Of a stretch of DNA of 64,000 bases, positions 52,401 to 60,376 are shown in pieces. Location of the stretch: positions 1 to 64,000 of the forward strand of contig CP048725.1 of assembly GCA_022641835.1 (NCBI GenBank). The letters are read 5' to 3'. Made by a program: the position numbers and the translations under genes. Positions within the stretch are counted from its first letter, which is position 1; each line of letters begins with the position of its first letter. Below the pieces are notes generated by a model, which saw nothing but the letters and a program-made list of their open reading frames with translations, was not told where the DNA came from and made no database searches. This stretch comes from Petasospora fabianii. Taxonomy: Eukaryota > Ascomycota > Saccharomycetes > Phaffomycetales > Wickerhamomycetaceae.

Positions 52401-53476
52401 ATGAGAGCACTGAGCAAGGTAGGATCAGCTTCAAAGACTCTGGATGTGATGTCAAAGTCGTTATTCACTAGCACTAGGAATGCAACGGATAAACTCTTCA
52501 AGATCACAAGATCCTGTCTAAGCTTGATATTTTCATAGGAGTTGGCATTGAACGCTTTGGCAACAGTCGCTTCGAGACCGAATCTCAACCAGTATTTAGG
52601 AGAGACCTTCTCACATCCCATGTCGAATATCTGCTGTAGCGATAGTTTGCGAACGTTCTCCTCAGACATCACAAATTGTTCCACTTTGTCACCTTTCACG
52701 ATCTTGGTGTTCTTCGTCGTCTTCTTTTTTGACGGTGATGGGGTGGTCTGGACAGATCTAGCTCTCTTGAGGGATGGAGACGATTCGACGCCAGAAACCT
52801 GTGAAGCCGACAGAGCCACTGAGGATGACTTGATCTGCTGATCAGATGGATAGAATACAAACTCGAGATGTTTCCACTTGGATGGAATCTGCGGTGACTC
52901 CTTTATGAAGTTGATGAGGGACAAGTTGTCGTTTGTACCAGTGTTGGATGTCAATGTCGAAGCTGGAAGGAAGTGGGTATAAAAAAGCACCCTCTCAGAC
53001 AACTTTCTCTCGAAAATAAACCACTTCATGCCGTGTTTGTAGCCCATGTATCTCTTACCGATGATGATGAGACACTTGATGGCCTTGATAGCGATGGAGA
53101 TGGTAGGAGAGTTCAACAAATCGAAGAGTCTGTGGGAAGATGCGTACACGCTCTTATTGGTGGAGTTATCCAAGAGCATGTGGGTAAAGTCCAACACCGG
53201 TGAAAGAAGAGCAACGTCATCATTCTTGAGGATGACGGGCTTGCAATTCTCCTCTGATAGACCGTACTTCGTGGTGATCCTCTCAAGAATGGCATCAAAC
53301 CTGTTCAAGACAGGTACCCAATTCAACAATGAGCTCTTTGATGTCTCCCATTTCATATTTTTCTTCAGAAGTTCAGGAAGATCATTCTCAGGAGCATCAG
53401 TTATCTGCTTGATCAAATCAGTGAGGGGTTGAGCTATCTCCCCCAGCTGCTTCTCCTGCCTTTTAGAGATGAGCAT
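43430..53476 (-). CDS. TOM1: Giant HECT E3 ubiquitin ligase Tom1 (HUWE1 type)
   Basis: Tom1 ubiquitylates excess ribosomal proteins and histones, Cdc6 and other targets. The 3348-residue length is close to yeast Tom1 (about 3268). The N-terminal ~1150 residues are the DUF908/DUF913 armadillo-like region. A UBA-like stretch (YLMDLGLSQQEASAFI) lies near 1240. An extended acidic region of E and D runs at about 1945-2140. A charged coiled stretch (EEDARRQEEENKRKAEEEER) lies near 2345. Two repeats ending in ALPDxxRExxLTQ, near 2412 and 2449, look like ubiquitin-binding LP motifs. The HECT domain runs from about 2980 to the end and contains the catalytic cysteine in SHTCFNQ (C3315) and the C-terminal EGHEGFGLA. 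The frame is open throughout. CTG at 44081-44083 encodes the conserved leucine of NSLMWMLEND. Confidence 0.97.
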   Translation of the reverse strand: MLISKRQEKQLGEIAQPLTDLIKQITDAPENDLPELLKKNMKWETSKSSLLNWVPVLNRFDAILERITTKYGLSEENCKPVILKNDDVALLSPVLDFTHMLLDNSTNKSVYASSHRLFDLLNSPTISIAIKAIKCLIIIGKRYMGYKHGMKWFIFERKLSERVLFYTHFLPASTLTSNTGTNDNLSLINFIKESPQIPSKWKHLEFVFYPSDQQIKSSSVALSASQVSGVESSPSLKRARSVQTTPSPSKKKTTKNTKIVKGDKVEQFVMSEENVRKLSLQQIFDMGCEKVSPKYWLRFGLEATVAKAFNANSYENIKLRQDLVILKSLSVAFLVLVNNDFDITSRVFEADPTLLSALIDLVNLQNVVPRNVRLAAVQSLECIAAKKTWSSEIVRGLGGSVSHGLVFQNLRVIIKQLKENRSEEVFEEFNLFFFNLIAYLVSTKSLSSILVAAGLIQHLSEFIHLPTDFKGTCAAAIHLLEGLVSGNSDHVTLFRESKGYDKLIAAVGSEIDFALANPGYAGGPPTLSIVHYSISFKQANLIRSLLRFVQHLIQKESGDRARNLFDSPLLGHLNKILLNTSVFGYTLITLAINIVSLIIHNEPTSYPILKEAGVIDIIVDNFESFFGKSADLLLSLPSSIGAIALNNDGLQKVKDKKLIPKLFTIFDNQSFAKVLVQDDSSELLGNAIDELARHYPDFKPIIEDEMISLIDRLPRTGADSLPRPQIYQSPNGSFYHSKDDEVIENEEGSKPLDTWESIEAAYIMENAAVALGNSIQGRSWVTLMNRVPIQKWIPLITAKNLPFDYLFSNALYPINGALKFFDDERREYAPRELVNEISKRVEKLADYFTSTDECSVFQTLDGDAEKSDDLFNRLITANNVLFAFVDVFCNPSSLSSTRVDQLATFFSDDMGVKLIKNLGKLLKRVAVEESALRTSMPSAVADETMMTQYDDGFPPLRIYQQEPPKDLNTKFDKTSAKFKNSCQVRLVGHRLHTSIVVLFNTLLMLPSTSRQDFTLDSFRGFSVLISQEITSIFADFCDPKLFSKPSLYLDLIYSLQYCLTDPNSDKVITLGAIMFLQAGGFSKIKEGLLHFWEKMNELDAAKISEIKDLSYVKDTEESIVISIVMNILVFLNKITVYESLGTVHNSHLFYEGNWSGALTINANNLAASFAVQSKLLGFGVLERILSEHMFGSFEEDQQKAPEAVITEVVKLSKNIYSTSGERNLNQSDGSLFQIDWLRVKTPRSRIQYLMDLGLSQQEASAFISRSGGSLAELESEDIPQGIPSREKWDLVRQNAENLEYTIKEPQLAEPQFEHYHTLTELEDVRQMKNDFIVDQMLLVCQLYPKLASTQIAEFFISSFLGLGKSNVATFETNVLHTILEFIYSFDISAENSKSLSAMLSLFCALVSNDTVFYGSHAALEDFMSFVVEVLKPEYVNCDWFADALSVCVKIVYGSQLPDLEKLEVSSSLAFTPKAPACFKVDSETSSRLFNVIVSVPEITSVRSALPLSRLLSAYASSPVTAVKVSKSGVVQKILKAISYPQLEENERPFALHTSFVYLVRKCCETENNIRDFVAREINRQYQSKSKKDDRVKSRDLLSVVKEASGAVIRAPELFIEEMSKRARFTDFTNSSLKNLTTKLIDSSQDDEKTEIENAPSTGGDPGSSLKDHTGIVHLLLTELMSTSKNDWYTDPPLTEKETEQFLKEKEKSETAKPPKSDITKNKHCAYMIFLLKVITELLVSYKQSKLEFLTFSKKQLFQVSVDDSPKPRSTSLNFFLHQLITDVAADVPEGERERKKAISDLAQGAIIAFVSTVDQTTIKVDPKKVDPDMTFIRKFTTDTIHKVIKDAAASAMSLKAMTLRVSSLCRLFESLLKPTREKYLDSNTVEFDSYHIAVTVIESNLQTTLSTILSEVDLNYAGHAFLLDSILSVMSSLADVKVRHQDLFRSSNPSSGVDEEEVEEDENDFKDETPDLFQNSTLGMYDVAEIDSEEEGFDDENASYDEEDEEDIEDLEEAMAGDGSIEIVYSEEDDDLDDEPHMLESDDGEVVDSDGSSSDNSEDETSDSESDSDEDMEDHDDDGYIRYDIVPDLDDLSGDDDDNSEEGDFLTDEEAEIVLESDIDDTLDQLANDEVDEPQRGSNSAIVSRNGVISVDLDADLDEALNVGSGSQNTNNRWRVVQGGFDDIRDESEEDVESMFNSDDEDSLGDIQELIGSSRLFSRPDRIRARSAHSSSLNGTGVVNLSHLFHQRYHGNSGSPSSLEAYYNYFVDFVERAHGRTGFDFLPTGLGRRGPSELKIMPTRERYNTFASTFFNKNDPSRVVNSIINRAFAPSLEAFEAKRREEDARRQEEENKRKAEEEERRRKLAEEQANAEIAGEIQSGTESNREPVWVMVGDRQVDIRGTEIDPEFFEALPDYMREDVLTQHIRERRAQASQDGHANREIDQDFLDALPDNIREEILTQEVVDNRLRAAAAANGAADATEDAGTSTEQAADPVKKDEKQKMFFTPLLDKAGVASLLRYIFSPRSFNGRRHLYSLLGQLCINKQTRAEVLGLLLAILQDGIASQDALEKTFSHISMRSRQPVQGSTSGVSKISGTPRTPSTPLQPKGSHVHMSTPLRGSPFVIACQVLEALQFLLESDPQLRYFFLTEHEPITLSKKGASAKKPHLVKPSKYPLNTLLSLLELSLVKEKSVLMDLLSRIIQITTRPLTAMKKVQDSKDNKKKIELPNIVGGSLKNVVTILVSDDCSSRTFQQTLSAMQNLLVVKAHNVFSNELSRHATGLAETLIADIRVMVDLLAKNGEDSTDFDADIMLKFTSSSSVQSKLLRVLTALDYLFGGKAGADGDEQSVENKELTKLYNNLSLGSLWGSLSDALDLFEANKNITHMATTVLPLIEALMVVCKHSKVKELQAKDALKYESQKCDFTNERIEDLFFSFTNKHKKILNQMVRSNAKLMSGPFAMLVKNPKILEFDNKKNYFDRQLHVDDSEKVTLAVNVSRDQVFLDSYRSLFFKPKEEFRNAKLDISFKNEAGVDAGGVTREWYQVLSRQMFNPDYALFLPVASDKTTFHPNRTSWVNPEHLSFFKFIGRVIGKALYDGCFLDCHFSRDVYKSILGRPVSLKDLETIDLEYYNSLMWMLENDITDVIIETFSVETDDYGEVKTIDLVPGGRDISVTEENKHEYVRLVVEYRLQKSVEEQVDNFLQGFHEVIPKELIAIFDEQELELLISGLPDIDVDDWKNNTTYVNYNSNSKEVGYFWRAVRSFDKEERAKLLQFATGTSKVPLNGFKELEGASGATKFSIHKDFGRTDRLPQSHTCFNQIDLPAYDSYETLRRALLIAITEGHEGFGLA

Positions 53477-54042
53477 TGTAAGTAAACTTGTGAGGCCGGC
53501 TGTGATAGAGAGTGTTCGGCAGGAATTGAGGGCACAGCGGCAAGTAAATTCGAGTCTGTCCTGAAGTGGGACGTGTAGGGTTGGTGTTTCAGTATTTAAG
53601 TCGGATACGATATATCACAGAAGATGAATGAATGGCCGGTAGACACCGCGTGGACGAAGACTGGTGGCAAGTGGCGTAATATGATCCGTGAGTTACCCGA
53701 GATGCAGTGGCTTCTTTTGTATATGTCGCTGTCCGGTAGCTCAATTAGACACTTATTTCTGGGATTCAGAGACACTCGAAGCAAATGAATGCGTTTGGGG
53801 AGGTTAGCGCTTTAGTATTTGTCTCAATCAAGGACAATCGTAGGAAGATCACGACTGTTCTGTTTGCTTCAAAATTTCTAGGGCGGTTCGCGCAACATGG
53901 AGTACCATCAAAGGGCAACATGTGGGTACCACGAGAACCTACCAATTATCTCGTATACCATTATAATGAGTCGTGAAGTCGTGTAATTATGCGCAGTATA
54001 TCGTATGTACAGTTTGGTATGGAGTTTGGGCTTGCGAATCCC
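53477..54042. promoter_or_regulatory. TOM1 promoter and DIA4 3' region
   Basis: Both neighbours are on the minus strand, so this holds the TOM1 promoter and the end of DIA4. Short open frames lack any features, and no RNA gene was seen. Confidence 0.5.
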
Positions 54043-55437
54043 TCAAGAGAAGGGGTTCTTGTCGGCAGACATGAACTCCTTGTCATCCATGTAAGGTTGA
54101 AGAACCTTCGGGATGGCAATTTGTTTGGTAGCCGGATCATAAAAGTTCTCCATAATTCCAATAATGACACGAGGAATAGCCATGGCAGTACCGTTAAGAG
54201 TATGTACGAAGTAGTTTTTACCATCAACAGAGCTCTTATACTTGGTGTTCAATCTTCGAGACTGGAAGTCTGTGCAGTTCGAAGCCGATGTCACCTCACC
54301 GAAGGACTCACGACCTGGCATCCAAGCCTCAATGTCATACTTTTTATATGCTGGTGAGCCAAGATCATTATAAGGCATGTTGATGACCTTTGCGGTTAGT
54401 CCAAGAGAAGAGATCAAGTCCTCTTGTAAACTTCTGAGCTTCTCCAACTCATCGACAGATTGCTTTTCAGTAGCCCATACAAAGAGCTCAACCTTTGTAA
54501 ACTCATGAACTCGATACAAGCCCTTGGTGTCCTTTCCTCTGGCACCGGCTTCAGCTCTGTAGCTTCGGCTGACACCTACTCTTCTGATCGGCAACTCGGA
54601 TTCCTTGAATGTAGTGTTGATACCAAGACCAGCTAGTGGGATTTCAGCAGTACCGGTGAGGCAGAGATCTCCGTTAGTCAGTTGGTATGTCTGAACCTCG
54701 TTATTTAGATCCTTTGGCTTGAAACCACAGGCTGCGGCAACCTCATTTCTGACAATTGATGGTGGGATTGTCATCTTGAAGCCATGCTTCCTTGCGACCT
54801 TCAAGGCATATTGGACCAGGGCTTGCTCGAGAAGGGCGCCATCACCCAAAAGGTAATACCAAGAGGAACCACTAACAGTAGCCGCTGATGCAAGATCCAC
54901 CAGCCCAAGCTCGACACCAATCTTGTTATGTGCAATTTTTTCGTTACTTTTATACTCTTCTTTTGGATTTATCCATCTCACAATCTGTTCCTCTGCAGTG
55001 ACAGAGGGATCAATAGAGTTTGGCACAAGATCGACGGCATCCAGAAGGGCTGCTTCAGTCTCGCTCATGGCTTGCGACAACTCTTTTTCTTTGAGCCTAT
55101 TCTCCACCTGTTTGGCCTTAAGTGATGAGATGTCACCCTTGGCCTTCATCACTGACTTGATCTCACGTTGAATGGTGTTTTTTTCCTGAAGTAAAGTGTT
55201 GGTGGAGAGCATGGCTGTCTTGTGATCTTCATACAATTTAGGAATTCCTGAAATCTTTTCAACCATATGTTTCGGGAGTTCTCTCTTCTTGGAAACCTCT
55301 AAAATATTATCCATGTTGTTGGCGATGCCCTTGATGTCGAACGATGGCTTCTTTAGAGCAACATTGGTAGGTACTTTAGTACACAGCAGTCGCACATTGC
55401 GGCAAAGTGTCATCCGGGATGACGATGTATGCAGCAT
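54043..55437 (-). CDS. DIA4: Mitochondrial seryl-tRNA synthetase Dia4
   Basis: This class II synthetase charges mitochondrial tRNA-Ser. The product has 464 residues from ATG 55437; an in-frame TTG six bases further upstream is not a plausible start. The N-terminal MLHTSSSRMTLCRNVRLLCT is a basic presequence, unlike the cytosolic enzyme. The tRNA-binding coiled-coil arm spans about 50-140 (IQREIKSVMKAKGDISSLKA). The catalytic core has FKMTIPPSIVRNEVAAACG, LTGTAEIPLAG, motif 2 SRSYRAEAGARGKDTKGLYR with HEFTKVELF, SFGEVTSASNCTDFQSRRLN, and motif 3 GTAMAIPRVIIGIMENF. It lies head-to-tail with TOM1 and downstream of RPL27 on the same strand. Confidence 0.95.
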   Translation of the reverse strand: MLHTSSSRMTLCRNVRLLCTKVPTNVALKKPSFDIKGIANNMDNILEVSKKRELPKHMVEKISGIPKLYEDHKTAMLSTNTLLQEKNTIQREIKSVMKAKGDISSLKAKQVENRLKEKELSQAMSETEAALLDAVDLVPNSIDPSVTAEEQIVRWINPKEEYKSNEKIAHNKIGVELGLVDLASAATVSGSSWYYLLGDGALLEQALVQYALKVARKHGFKMTIPPSIVRNEVAAACGFKPKDLNNEVQTYQLTNGDLCLTGTAEIPLAGLGINTTFKESELPIRRVGVSRSYRAEAGARGKDTKGLYRVHEFTKVELFVWATEKQSVDELEKLRSLQEDLISSLGLTAKVINMPYNDLGSPAYKKYDIEAWMPGRESFGEVTSASNCTDFQSRRLNTKYKSSVDGKNYFVHTLNGTAMAIPRVIIGIMENFYDPATKQIAIPKVLQPYMDDKEFMSADKNPFS

Positions 55438-55705
55438 TGGCAACTGACAGAGTAAAAAATGTGGTATATTTCGGCTCTTAATGGGTCCTATGATGAAGCA
55501 TTGAGGTGGGGAGATTTCCTCTCCAAAGCATCATGTCGACTCGATTGTATTTACTGGCACGACAAAAACTGGCAGCCGTCCTGAGCGCAAACCGCAGAGC
55601 GTAAGAAACATCATGTTGGCTGAGAACTAGTTCTTGACTACGTTACATCTTGCTTTTACTGTACAAACTTTTCGTATTTTTTCAGACTAATGCAGGTAGA
55701 ATAAC

Positions 55706-56555
55706 TTAGAAGTTCAACTTAGTGAAGAACCACTTGTTCTTACCAGCCTGGTATCTCTCCTCGAAAGCCTTCTTGACAACCTTCTTGGCCTCCTCTCTCT
55801 GGGTTGGCTCCTCGAAAGTCTCAGTGGAGACAACAGTCTTGAAGTCCTCAATGTCGACAGTGTATCTGGTTGGCAACAAGTGGTTGTAGTTGACAGCCTT
55901 GATGAATGGCTTGACCTTGGATCTCTTAGCAGCCTTCTTGGCACCGACGGACTTACCGAGCTTGGATGGGTATCTCTCAACACCAGCAACGAGAGCATGT
56001 GGGAACTGGTGACCCTTAGAACCCTCGTCGTGTGGCTTGACGATGACAACCTTCTTACCGGCGTAACGACCACGGACAACAATGGCTAGAAGACGTGGTT
56101 AGTATCTGGGAGTTTACGGGCTGCATGTCCCTTCAGCAATTCATTCTAAATGAGGAAACATCTCAAGAATCTCCACAAAAGTCGAAAGGGTCTCTCTGTA
56201 TGAAAACTCGTTCGGTATTACACTTGTGTAATGTATGACCGGGAACAAAGATGGTCGCGTGCAGACCTTTAAGAATACTTTTTAAGCCCTGGAGAGCGAT
56301 GAAGAGTTGAAAAAAAATGGAAAAGTTTGTCAGAATACTGACTTATGCTCATAAACTAGGATTCAAGAGGTTTGCTTCTTTGCGGTGATGGCCCTGGAGA
56401 TCTCGTGGTCTTCGTGTGCGGTGAAAATTTTGGGGGCAATCTTAAACTTGTTGGTGATGGCCGACCGACCGGGGAGAGACAGATGAAAGCTGTTGAAACA
56501 TTGGTATAGTGATGTATTACTTACCAACCTTGCCAGCCTTCATGAACTTAGCCAT
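55706..56555 (-). CDS. RPL27: 60S ribosomal protein eL27, two exons
   Basis: eL27 is a component of the large cytosolic ribosomal subunit. The coding sequence is complement(join(55706..56085, 56525..56555)), 136 residues, exactly the family length. Exon 1 encodes [10 protein letters not shown]. Exon 2 completes [20 protein letters not shown], then [38 protein letters not shown] and the end [12 protein letters not shown]. The split after GKV is at the same place as in S. cerevisiae RPL27A/B. Open frames on other readings of this stretch are shadows. It is divergent from the coiled-coil gene. The strand after the stop leads into DIA4, with 268 bases between them. Confidence 0.96.
56086..56524 (-). 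other. Spliceosomal intron of RPL27
   Basis: This 439-bp intron on the minus strand starts GTAAGT and ends TTCTAG, with a perfect TACTAAC 12 bases before the acceptor. It splits an alanine codon (G|CC). It is the longest intron found here, which is usual for ribosomal protein genes. I looked for C/D or H/ACA snoRNA boxes in the sense direction and found no convincing set. Confidence 0.93.
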
Positions 56556-56881
56556 TTTTGGATGTTTGTGTGTACCTAAACAGCTATGGTGTCCCCGAAG
56601 GCTCGATCTTCACTGTGAAAATTGTGAAAAGTGCGTCCAATTTTTCAGCGATGCGTACTGAGAGATTCGCAGTGCTGAAATCTTCCCGCAAAGAGATATA
56701 CCACAGAATTTACCCGGCTTCCAGAGCTATCGCAATTCGCGAACACCATCCCGCAGTGTTTGTTTGTTTGTTTACCTTTGCAACGCGGGTTCATGTCATA
56801 GACGAACGTCTTCTTGATGAAGGTCTCCACCCTTTTACTTCGTTGTGACCGAAGAGATACCAGCGCGGTTCAATCTTGAAT
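56556..56881. promoter_or_regulatory. Divergent promoter RPL27 / coiled-coil protein with forkhead site
   Basis: These 326 bases hold both promoters. A TTTG repeat ends in TGTTTAC (56769-56775), which on the minus strand reads GTAAACAAACAAACAAAC, a strong forkhead-type site. It is 107 bases before the coiled-coil gene and 214 before RPL27. Forkhead-type factors act in yeast both on G2/M genes (Fkh1/Fkh2) and on ribosomal protein genes (Fhl1), so either gene could be the target. Confidence 0.6.
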
Positions 56882-58606
56882 ATGACCGAAAATCTTGAAA
56901 CAGGCAAAACTAAAGAGAATTTGCCTCAAGGCATCGTCACGCCTACGCGCCAGAAGAACACTGGTCTCAATTCTCCAGCACAGACGAAGAATCTCTGGGA
57001 TAGCGGTGATCCTATGAGAAACCCACCTCCATTGCCACTGTCTCCCCAGATGCTTAAGACTGCAAGCGGGAAGAACAAACATGCTAGTCCCTCATCTCCA
57101 ATCGGCAAGCTTCAATTTACCGCTGTCGATACAACAGAAATTGAATACCAATTGCATAGAATCATTGACTCACAGTCTGCGTTGAAGTCGTTACTCCAAG
57201 GAATTGACACATCAGTGAAGCATACCCAACTTGATCTTGATAACTTGAATCAGAGATCTGCCAACAACAATTCACACTTGAAAAACTTGCTCGAGAATGT
57301 TCCAACAGGTTCTACTACATCATCAGCGGATGACGTGCAACGTTCGATACAGCAGTTGCAAGAGGCGCTAAACAAGAAAATGGAGGATTTCGATTCAATA
57401 AAGGAAGAAATCACAGCTGCTTTATCCGCTTTATCTACTGATAACACTAAGCGTGATGATACGGCGATGTTGAAAGAACTTGGTGGCTTGAAAGAGCTCC
57501 TTTCATCGATGCCAATGGACCAACACAAGGATCTGCTCGATCAGATCAGTCGAGGTATGAAGGATCAATATGAAAACCATAGCACCTTGAAGGATGCTGT
57601 GAGCAAGGGACACGCTGAAGTTCATACTTCCCTCCAAGACGTTCTCAAGGCAGTTGAGGGGTTGTCGCTCCATGACCACATCAAATCTTTGAGGGATGGC
57701 CAGCACGCTGTGGAGAAGAGTTTAAAAGACCAACACGCTTTGTTGTCTGATAAATCATCAACGGTGGCACTTGATAACATCGTTACATCCCTTGACTCAC
57801 TCAAGCAAGAGTTGGTAAGTGCCAGAGAAAGTGTGCAGCAAAAGTCGAACAACGACAGTGCAGCAGCTGAGTTGATCACGAAGGTTGAGGCATTGGAGGA
57901 AACCATCGGCCGTACTATGACAGAACATCGTGCTAAGTTAAAAGATTATGTGGTTGCCAAACTTGTTGAGATCGAAGCTCTGCACAAGGACACATCGGAG
58001 AAGTCCTCTGGACTCGAAAAGATGACGAGAGAGTCCACTGAAAATATGTCAGAGAAACTTGACTCAGTTTGTGCGTCCTTGGCCACACTAACTGCATCAA
58101 TGGAGACAAGAGCCGACAAGAAGGTCACACTGGAAGTGGAAAAAATGTCTGTTCAGCTCTCGCTCAAGGACAAGGAGATTGCTGAACTCAAAGCCCAACT
58201 CGAGCAAGAGAAACAGAAGTCTTCAATATCGTCCGACATTCTGGAACTCACTGAGAGAAAAGCGAAGTTAGAAGCGAAACTTGAAGGACTGGAAGATGTT
58301 TACAAGAGCAGATACGCAGATATAAAACTCTTAGCTAAGGAACACGAGGAGCTCACTACGAAGTTGCTCGACTTCAACAGTGATAGACTCAAGTCAATTG
58401 CTGGTGCAGCAGCCTTCACGCAAGTGACGTTAGACGAGTCTAAAATTGAGTCCTCACGTTATAAGAAGACCGGTGCCACCGGCAACAGAGTTCTCAGCAC
58501 CAACTCCTACTTAACCAACAGACGCAGCACACTATCCCCCAAAGCTCCTAAGACCTACGACCTCTCACCTATTGAAGGCGAGACCTCGGATAAAGAAAAC
58601 CTTTGA
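56882..58606 (+). CDS. Coiled-coil protein with CDK sites and two KEN boxes
   Basis: I do not recognise an orthologue. The product has 574 residues from ATG 56882. The N-terminal ~75 residues are disordered, P/S-rich, with proline-directed sites (TPTRQ at T20 matches full CDK consensus; NSPAQ, LSPQ, SSPIGK) and a KEN box at 11-13. Residues ~85-500 are long helical coiled coil with heptads (LQQLEEALNKKMEDFDSI-like, LSLKDKEIAELKAQLEQEKQ, ERKAKLEAKLEGLEDV). The C-terminal ~60 residues are again disordered, with RRSTLSPKAP, DLSPIEGE and a second KEN at 571-573, two residues from the end. KEN boxes and CDK sites suggest a mitotic protein destroyed through APC/C-Cdh1, perhaps at the spindle or cortex. 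This is inference. Confidence 0.8.
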   Translation: MTENLETGKTKENLPQGIVTPTRQKNTGLNSPAQTKNLWDSGDPMRNPPPLPLSPQMLKTASGKNKHASPSSPIGKLQFTAVDTTEIEYQLHRIIDSQSALKSLLQGIDTSVKHTQLDLDNLNQRSANNNSHLKNLLENVPTGSTTSSADDVQRSIQQLQEALNKKMEDFDSIKEEITAALSALSTDNTKRDDTAMLKELGGLKELLSSMPMDQHKDLLDQISRGMKDQYENHSTLKDAVSKGHAEVHTSLQDVLKAVEGLSLHDHIKSLRDGQHAVEKSLKDQHALLSDKSSTVALDNIVTSLDSLKQELVSARESVQQKSNNDSAAAELITKVEALEETIGRTMTEHRAKLKDYVVAKLVEIEALHKDTSEKSSGLEKMTRESTENMSEKLDSVCASLATLTASMETRADKKVTLEVEKMSVQLSLKDKEIAELKAQLEQEKQKSSISSDILELTERKAKLEAKLEGLEDVYKSRYADIKLLAKEHEELTTKLLDFNSDRLKSIAGAAAFTQVTLDESKIESSRYKKTGATGNRVLSTNSYLTNRRSTLSPKAPKTYDLSPIEGETSDKENL

Positions 58607-58918
58607 GATTGCCCAGCTCAAGCTTGATTAAATGAATGATGCCTAAAGTATAAGGGCCTCTATTGTAGTGCATGAGGAGCGTGCGCGCTACCAAAAATCG
58701 CAACGAAAACAAAGCGCCACTTTTTGGTTTAATACGGGGAAAAGAACTCCTTCGCAGACACTGCTACATATCCAAGACCTAATCATCCATTATCTTTGTG
58801 CTTGCTGTATTTACATCCCTCCTGTGGAACCTTGTTACCCACCACCGAAGAACCCACAGCAAAAGCGTGACTACTCAGCTATTCCGCTCAACACAGCACT
58901 GATCACGAAAGCAAACTG
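58607..58918. other. Intergenic, coiled-coil gene 3' region and UGO1 promoter
   Basis: A short same-strand spacer of 312 bases. No clear TATA box or RNA gene was seen. The last ~100 bases are C/A-rich, like other leaders in this window. Confidence 0.5.
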
Positions 58919-60376
58919 ATGGCAGAGTCTAGGAACTTACGACCATACCACGACCCGGAGTCGTTCAACGGGAACTATCCTGCTGTCTATCGTCCCGGTG
59001 TTGGTGTTGTGGATGAACATGGTGCCACTTTATCGTCAAAGCTTTCACGAACATCTAGCTTCAAGAGGGGCATGGCTACCGCTGGAACAGGCATCTACGG
59101 TCAGGGTAGAGGAAATGCAAGTTCCAGAGCCATCAGAGATCTTGTGAGAGATAACTATGCTGCTGGTGTCCAAAAGAATGTTTATGCTGATCTGGAGTTT
59201 GGTGAGTATTTTGATGTACAGAACATCTGGGAGCTGTTGAAGTCATTGATGAGAAGTTTTGTGGAGCAGTACATGAAGGTGTTAGTTGCTCAACCATTTG
59301 AGGTGTCTAGACTTTTACTTCAGGTTGGCGATATCAAAACACAGGTCTCAACGGTGAATTCAAAGAACCCGGCATCTGCGATTATCGCTGATGAAGAAGA
59401 TGACGACGATGACGACGATGAGGAGGACATCCAGTACTTCCAAACCAAGGGCGAGGACTCGCAAACTTTACGCAGACGCTCAAGAGCCTCTAAGCGTTCC
59501 TCACCAAGGAAGACAGGAACACCGGCTGCAAAGCCTAATGACTCGTACTTGAAGCCCGTTTCTCTCAATACTGTTGATGTCATGTCCGCTGTCCTGTCGC
59601 AAGAAGGTGCCAGAGGATTGTGGAGAGCCACTAACACTGGATTCGTTCACAATGCACTCACTGCTACAATGGAGGCTTGGTTCACGGGTCTTATTTCCCC
59701 ATTTTTGCACATTCCAGATCCCTTCTTTGTCGATGTCACACACTCACCAGATCCAACTTCAACTCTGTTGCTCTCTGTGGCGGCATCAATTTTCACAGGC
59801 TTGATTTTGGCCCCATTGGACTTGATCCGTACACGGCTCATTGTCACACACATTGCTGGTTCCGAGCGCAGTCTCCGTAACTCTATAAAGAACCTCAAGT
59901 TCCTCACATGCCCAGTATCGTTGATTCTCCCAACAGTGATGTACAGCGTCGCTAACAGCATCTTCAAGAAGTTGACTCCATTTGTGTTGTTTGTCAAGTT
60001 TGGTATTGACAGCTACAGTTATCCAACACTCTATGGAACTGTTAACTTGGTATCATCCATCATCGAGCTCTTTGTCAAGCTTCCATTGGAGACTCTTTTG
60101 AGACGTGCACAGATGTCTTATCTCTTGAGGAATTCAGACTCTTCAAGCAACCCACTTAAGATCCATCCATCTGAGAGCCTTGTGGTCAAATTTGGTGGTT
60201 ATTCCGGTGTTCACAGAACCCTTTACGACATTTACGCATTCAAGGGTGAAAATGGTGGTATTGAAGGCTTGTTCCGTGGTTGGAGAGTTGGTTTGCTTAA
60301 TATTTTGGGTTCATGGGGTCTTCGAGTACTGCAGGTGAGCAATGATGATCAGACTCTAACAGAACAAGAGTTTTGA
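58919..60376 (+). CDS. UGO1: Mitochondrial outer-membrane fusion protein Ugo1
   Basis: Ugo1 links Fzo1 and Mgm1 during mitochondrial fusion. The 485-residue length fits the yeast protein (502). The N-terminus LRPYHDPESFNGNYPAVYRP and VVDEHGATLSSKL match Ugo1. The modified mitochondrial-carrier repeats show LVAQPFEVSRLLLQVGDIKT near 128, EGARGLWRATNTGFVHNAL, LAPLDLIRTRLIVTH and VKLPLETLLRRAQMSYLL. Between them is a cytosolic acidic loop (seven consecutive D plus E) followed by a basic stretch. Only parts of the carrier signature PxDxxRxR remain, as in Ugo1. It ends EQEF, like the EQEKF of S. cerevisiae. Confidence 0.95.
   Translation: MAESRNLRPYHDPESFNGNYPAVYRPGVGVVDEHGATLSSKLSRTSSFKRGMATAGTGIYGQGRGNASSRAIRDLVRDNYAAGVQKNVYADLEFGEYFDVQNIWELLKSLMRSFVEQYMKVLVAQPFEVSRLLLQVGDIKTQVSTVNSKNPASAIIADEEDDDDDDDEEDIQYFQTKGEDSQTLRRRSRASKRSSPRKTGTPAAKPNDSYLKPVSLNTVDVMSAVLSQEGARGLWRATNTGFVHNALTATMEAWFTGLISPFLHIPDPFFVDVTHSPDPTSTLLLSVAASIFTGLILAPLDLIRTRLIVTHIAGSERSLRNSIKNLKFLTCPVSLILPTVMYSVANSIFKKLTPFVLFVKFGIDSYSYPTLYGTVNLVSSIIELFVKLPLETLLRRAQMSYLLRNSDSSSNPLKIHPSESLVVKFGGYSGVHRTLYDIYAFKGENGGIEGLFRGWRVGLLNILGSWGLRVLQVSNDDQTLTEQEF

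Noticed and set aside
55714-56082. 122-codon frame on the minus strand across RPL27
   Set aside because: It is an out-of-frame reading of RPL27 exon 2; the true frame gives the full eL27 sequence after splicing.
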